A stretch of 9,020 nt of DNA. Origin: Paracoccaceae bacterium. Its GTDB lineage: Bacteria; Pseudomonadota; Alphaproteobacteria; Rhodobacterales; Rhodobacteraceae. The notes beneath the pieces are model-generated. The model was not told the DNA's origin. It searched no databases and saw nothing but the letters and a program-made list of their open reading frames with translations. Position numbers and translations under genes: made by a program. The DNA lies in contig JAPOSK010000100.1 in the NCBI GenBank assembly GCA_026709725.1, positions 1 to 9,020 of the forward strand, written 5' to 3'. Shown one piece after another: positions 6,159 through 9,020 of this stretch. Position 1 is the first letter of the stretch, and each line of letters opens with the position of its first letter.

Positions 6159-8981
6159 ATGAGCACCGAAACCATCCCCCACCTAATCCTAAACTCCCCC
6201 TACGAGGAGCCAAAGGAGCACTGGCGCTACAACCGCGAGCGGAGAAAACACTCGCGGGAAAAGGCCCGGCGACAGGCCGGGTATCTGGTGGCGACGCCGC
6301 AGTCGCGGGATTTTGACGACCCCGGGGTGTTCATGCCGATTCCGCTGGCCAATGAAATCCGCAAGCGGGTGGGGCAGTGGCGCGTGGCGGGGTATCCCGG
6401 CGTGAGCGGGATGACGCGGCGGTTGCTTGCGTATTGGTCGGAGCGGGAGGCCGGGGACAAGCGCTTTTTCTTCTGCCAGTTGGAGGCCGCCGAGACTTTG
6501 GTTTGGCTGACCGAGGCGCCGGAAAGCGAGAAAACCGGCATTGACATTCCGTCTGATGGCGGAGAATTTCAGCGGCTGTGCTCCAAGATGGCCACCGGCA
6601 CCGGCAAGACGGTGGTGATGGCCATGGTGATTGCGTGGCACATTCTTAATAAAGTCGCCGCTCCGCAGGACACGCGGTTTTCCAAAAATATTTTCATTGT
6701 CGCGCCCGGGCTGACGGTTAAAAATCGTTTGTCGGTGCTGAGCCCCGCCGACGACCACAACTACTACTGCAAAGAATTTGACATTGTCCCGGGGGATTTA
6801 ATGGACAAACTGCGGCAGGGCCGGGTGCGGATTTGCAACTGGCACACTCTCGGCTGGGAAAGCGAGGAGAGAATCCAAAAGAAGAAAACCGTGGACAAGC
6901 GCGGCGCGAAAAGCGATGAGGCGTACACCAGAGAGGTGCTCGGCGAGATGTCCGGCGCGCACAATATTCTGGTGATTAACGACGAGGCGCATCACGCATG
7001 GCGGGTGAATCCCGAGGCGCACGGGAAATACATTCGGCAAAGAGACATGAAAGACAGCGCCGAGGAGGCCACCATCTGGGTCAGCGGCCTTGACCGCATA
7101 CATAAAACCCGGGGCATTCTTGCCTGCTACGATTTTTCGGCGACTCCGTTTGCGCCATCGGGAAATCGCGGCTCGGAGGAGGCGCTTTTCGGCTGGATAA
7201 TCAGCGACTTCGGGCTGAGCGATGCGATTGAATCCGGGCTGGTGAAGACGCCCAGGGTGGTGGTGCGCAGCGATGCGGTGCCGGATGCCAAAACCTACAA
7301 ACCGGACCTTTACCATATTTATCCCAAGGTGAAGGACGACTTGAATCGCCAGGCGAAGCCTGAAGAGCGGTTGCCGGACCTGGTCATCGGCGCATACCAC
7401 CTGCTCGGTGTGGATTGGCTCGAGACGGCGAGGGCATGGAAAGAAAACCCCAACATCAAAACGCCGCCGGTGATGATTACCGTGGCCAACCGCACCGAGA
7501 CCGCCGCAAGGGTGAAATATGCGCTGGAAAACAAGCGGATAGAAATTGCTGAACTGTGCGATTCCGAGCGCATTTTGCACATCGATTCCAAAGTGCTGGC
7601 CGAGGCTGAGGCGGCGAATGAATCGGATGCGGAAGATGGCGCTGAGGCCGGCGGCGCTGAAAAGACAACCGCGCGCAAATTGACCCAGGCCGAGCGGGCC
7701 GAACAACTGCGCAAGCAGGTGGACACCGTTGGCAAGCACGGTGAACCGGGCGAGCAGGTGCAAAAAGTCATTTCCGTCGGCATGCTGTCCGAAGGGTGGG
7801 ACGCCAAAACCGTCACCCACATCATGGGGTTGCGCGCGTTCACCAGCCAGTTGCTGTGCGAGCAGGTGGTGGGGCGGGGTTTGCGCCGCACTTCCTACGA
7901 AGTCAGCGAGGAGACCGGGCTTTTTGAGCCGGAGTATGTGAATGTTTTCGGCGTGCCGTTCAGTTTTCTGCCGCACGAATCTGTGGAAGGGCCCGAGCCG
8001 CCGGTGAAACCGAAAACCGCCATTGAGCCGGACCCGGACAAGGCGGGTTTTGAAATTTGCTGGCCCAATGTGGTGCGCATTGAGCACGCCTACCGCCCCC
8101 GCCTTTCCCTGGACAGGAAACAAGCCGGGTATCTGGAACTTGACACCGGCAACACTCACATCAGTGCAGAGTTGGCGCCGACGGTTGATGGAAAAGCCGA
8201 CGTAACAAAACTCAGTGAAATTGATTTGGAAAAACTCGCCCGCAAATCGCGCCTGCAAACAATTATTTTTAAGGCGGCGCGGGATGTCTATGTGCAAATG
8301 AAGCCCGATTGGAAGGGCAACAAAGAATTTCTGCTGGCGCAGGTCGTCCAGTTGGCGGAGCAGTTCATCCGCTCGGACCTTATTCGCATCACGCCGCCTC
8401 TTTTCAACCAGGATGATTTGCGCCGCCGCGTCATGCTGATTTTGAACATGAGCAAAATCGTCAACCATCTGTGGCAGGCGATTCGCTTTGAGAACACCGA
8501 GAGGATGATTCTAATTTTTGACAAAGACCGCGTACGCCGCTCCACCGGTGACATGCGAACCTGGTATACGGGCAAGCCGTGCGAACCGGCGCAGCGCTCG
8601 CATATTAATTTTTGCGTGTATGACAGCACGTGGGAGGCGTCCGAGGCTTTCGAGTTGGACCGCAACCCCAATGTGGACGCCTGGGTGAAAAACGACCACC
8701 TGGGTTTTGACATTTTCTACATCCACGACGGCGCGGTGAAAAAATACTGGCCGGATTTCATCATCCGCATGAAGTCCGGCGATTTTCTCGTGCTGGAGGT
8801 CAAGGGGCAGGACAAGGACATCGACCAGACCAAACGCCGCTTTCTGAAAGAATGGACCAAAGCCGTCACCGCCGATGGCCGCTTTGGCAAATGGCACTGC
8901 GCGGTTTCGCGGCAACCGTCTGACATTAAAGAAATACTTAACCGTTACCGTTCCACCGGCAACGGCGCAAAGCCCGAATAA
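6159..8981 (+). CDS. res: Type III-like restriction endonuclease subunit (Res), helicase plus PD-(D/E)XK nuclease
   Basis: This 940-residue protein couples a superfamily 2 ATPase to DNA cleavage at sites left unmethylated by the cognate Mod. Visible motifs in order are Walker A MATGTGKT (144-151), DEAH box NDEAHHAW (D275-H278), FSATPF (S327-P330), SEGWD (544-548) and QVVGRGLRR (569-577), all intact. A nuclease core follows near the C-terminus: PDF with D866, then LEVKG with E880 and K882, the D...E-x-K pattern. A charged linker lies around residues 485-520. Size and motif layout agree with type III-like Res proteins. ATG 6159 is chosen because GGAGG at 6150-6154 precedes it; TTG 6129 has no such site. 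It follows the HEPN-like gene by 40 bases and seems to share that operon's promoter, not that of mod. Nothing suggests inactivation. Confidence 0.94.
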   Translation: MSTETIPHLILNSPYEEPKEHWRYNRERRKHSREKARRQAGYLVATPQSRDFDDPGVFMPIPLANEIRKRVGQWRVAGYPGVSGMTRRLLAYWSEREAGDKRFFFCQLEAAETLVWLTEAPESEKTGIDIPSDGGEFQRLCSKMATGTGKTVVMAMVIAWHILNKVAAPQDTRFSKNIFIVAPGLTVKNRLSVLSPADDHNYYCKEFDIVPGDLMDKLRQGRVRICNWHTLGWESEERIQKKKTVDKRGAKSDEAYTREVLGEMSGAHNILVINDEAHHAWRVNPEAHGKYIRQRDMKDSAEEATIWVSGLDRIHKTRGILACYDFSATPFAPSGNRGSEEALFGWIISDFGLSDAIESGLVKTPRVVVRSDAVPDAKTYKPDLYHIYPKVKDDLNRQAKPEERLPDLVIGAYHLLGVDWLETARAWKENPNIKTPPVMITVANRTETAARVKYALENKRIEIAELCDSERILHIDSKVLAEAEAANESDAEDGAEAGGAEKTTARKLTQAERAEQLRKQVDTVGKHGEPGEQVQKVISVGMLSEGWDAKTVTHIMGLRAFTSQLLCEQVVGRGLRRTSYEVSEETGLFEPEYVNVFGVPFSFLPHESVEGPEPPVKPKTAIEPDPDKAGFEICWPNVVRIEHAYRPRLSLDRKQAGYLELDTGNTHISAELAPTVDGKADVTKLSEIDLEKLARKSRLQTIIFKAARDVYVQMKPDWKGNKEFLLAQVVQLAEQFIRSDLIRITPPLFNQDDLRRRVMLILNMSKIVNHLWQAIRFENTERMILIFDKDRVRRSTGDMRTWYTGKPCEPAQRSHINFCVYDSTWEASEAFELDRNPNVDAWVKNDHLGFDIFYIHDGAVKKYWPDFIIRMKSGDFLVLEVKGQDKDIDQTKRRFLKEWTKAVTADGRFGKWHCAVSRQPSDIKEILNRYRSTGNGAKPE

Positions 8982-9020
8982 AATCCCCCTCGCCGCCGAA
9001 CTCCCCAAGCAACTCCCCGG
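8982..9020 (+). other. Right edge downstream of res, possible start of another gene
   Basis: The last 39 bases contain no terminator-like hairpin. One frame, offset from res, reads NKIPLAAELPKQLP to the edge and looks protein-like, but no ATG, GTG or ribosome site in that frame could be found, so no gene is called. Confidence 0.2.

Noticed and set aside
6798..8468. Long minus-strand open frame (556 codons) opposite res
   Set aside because: It is a mirror of the strongly biased GC-rich res codons. Its product is low-complexity, rich in His, Arg and Gly, with no recognisable motif, while the + strand has all helicase and nuclease motifs.
8881..9020. Possible next gene overlapping the res 3' end
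   Set aside because: The frame reads plausibly to the window edge, but no usable start codon or ribosome site was found, and too little sequence is available.

Overview
The window holds one composite restriction/defence locus, with all supported genes on the + strand. Its frame is a type III-like restriction-modification pair: a beta-class DNA methyltransferase (Mod, 212-2791) and a large helicase-nuclease (Res, 6159-8981). The host looks like a GC-rich bacterium using sigma70-type promoters, possibly a member of Pseudomonadota; nothing here fixes the taxon.

Layout. 2-121 is the tail of an upstream gene, possibly Fic-like. A near-consensus promoter (179-205) sits directly before the mod ATG, so the mod transcript is probably leaderless. 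Mod overlaps by one base a three-Cys-motif partner gene (tcmP-like, 2791-3690), which is followed by its usual companion, a DUF5131/Gp37-Gp68 protein with a three-cysteine motif (3696-4439). Next comes a frameshifted second copy of the mod 3' end (4456-4698). A second near-consensus promoter (4682-4711) starts inside that copy and again sits directly before an ATG. It appears to drive a small winged-helix-like protein (4720-5295), a protein with a C-terminal HEPN-like RxxxxH domain (5297-6118), and then res.

Interpretation. Mod and Res are separated by about 3.4 kb carrying two AT-richer cargo cassettes, with a dead mod tail between them. The simplest history is that a resident mod / winged-helix / HEPN / res locus received mod / tcmP / DUF5131 by recombination, which replaced the resident mod and left only its tail. 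Mod with the tcmP pair, and Res with the HEPN pair, would then be separate transcription units. The mod target-recognition region (about 960-1500) is also AT-rich compared with the rest of mod, which suggests specificity exchange. The HEPN/winged-helix pair is the best candidate for a little-described system here: a possible RNase effector with a partner, co-transcribed with the restriction subunit.

No tRNA, rRNA, CRISPR array or insertion sequence was recognised.
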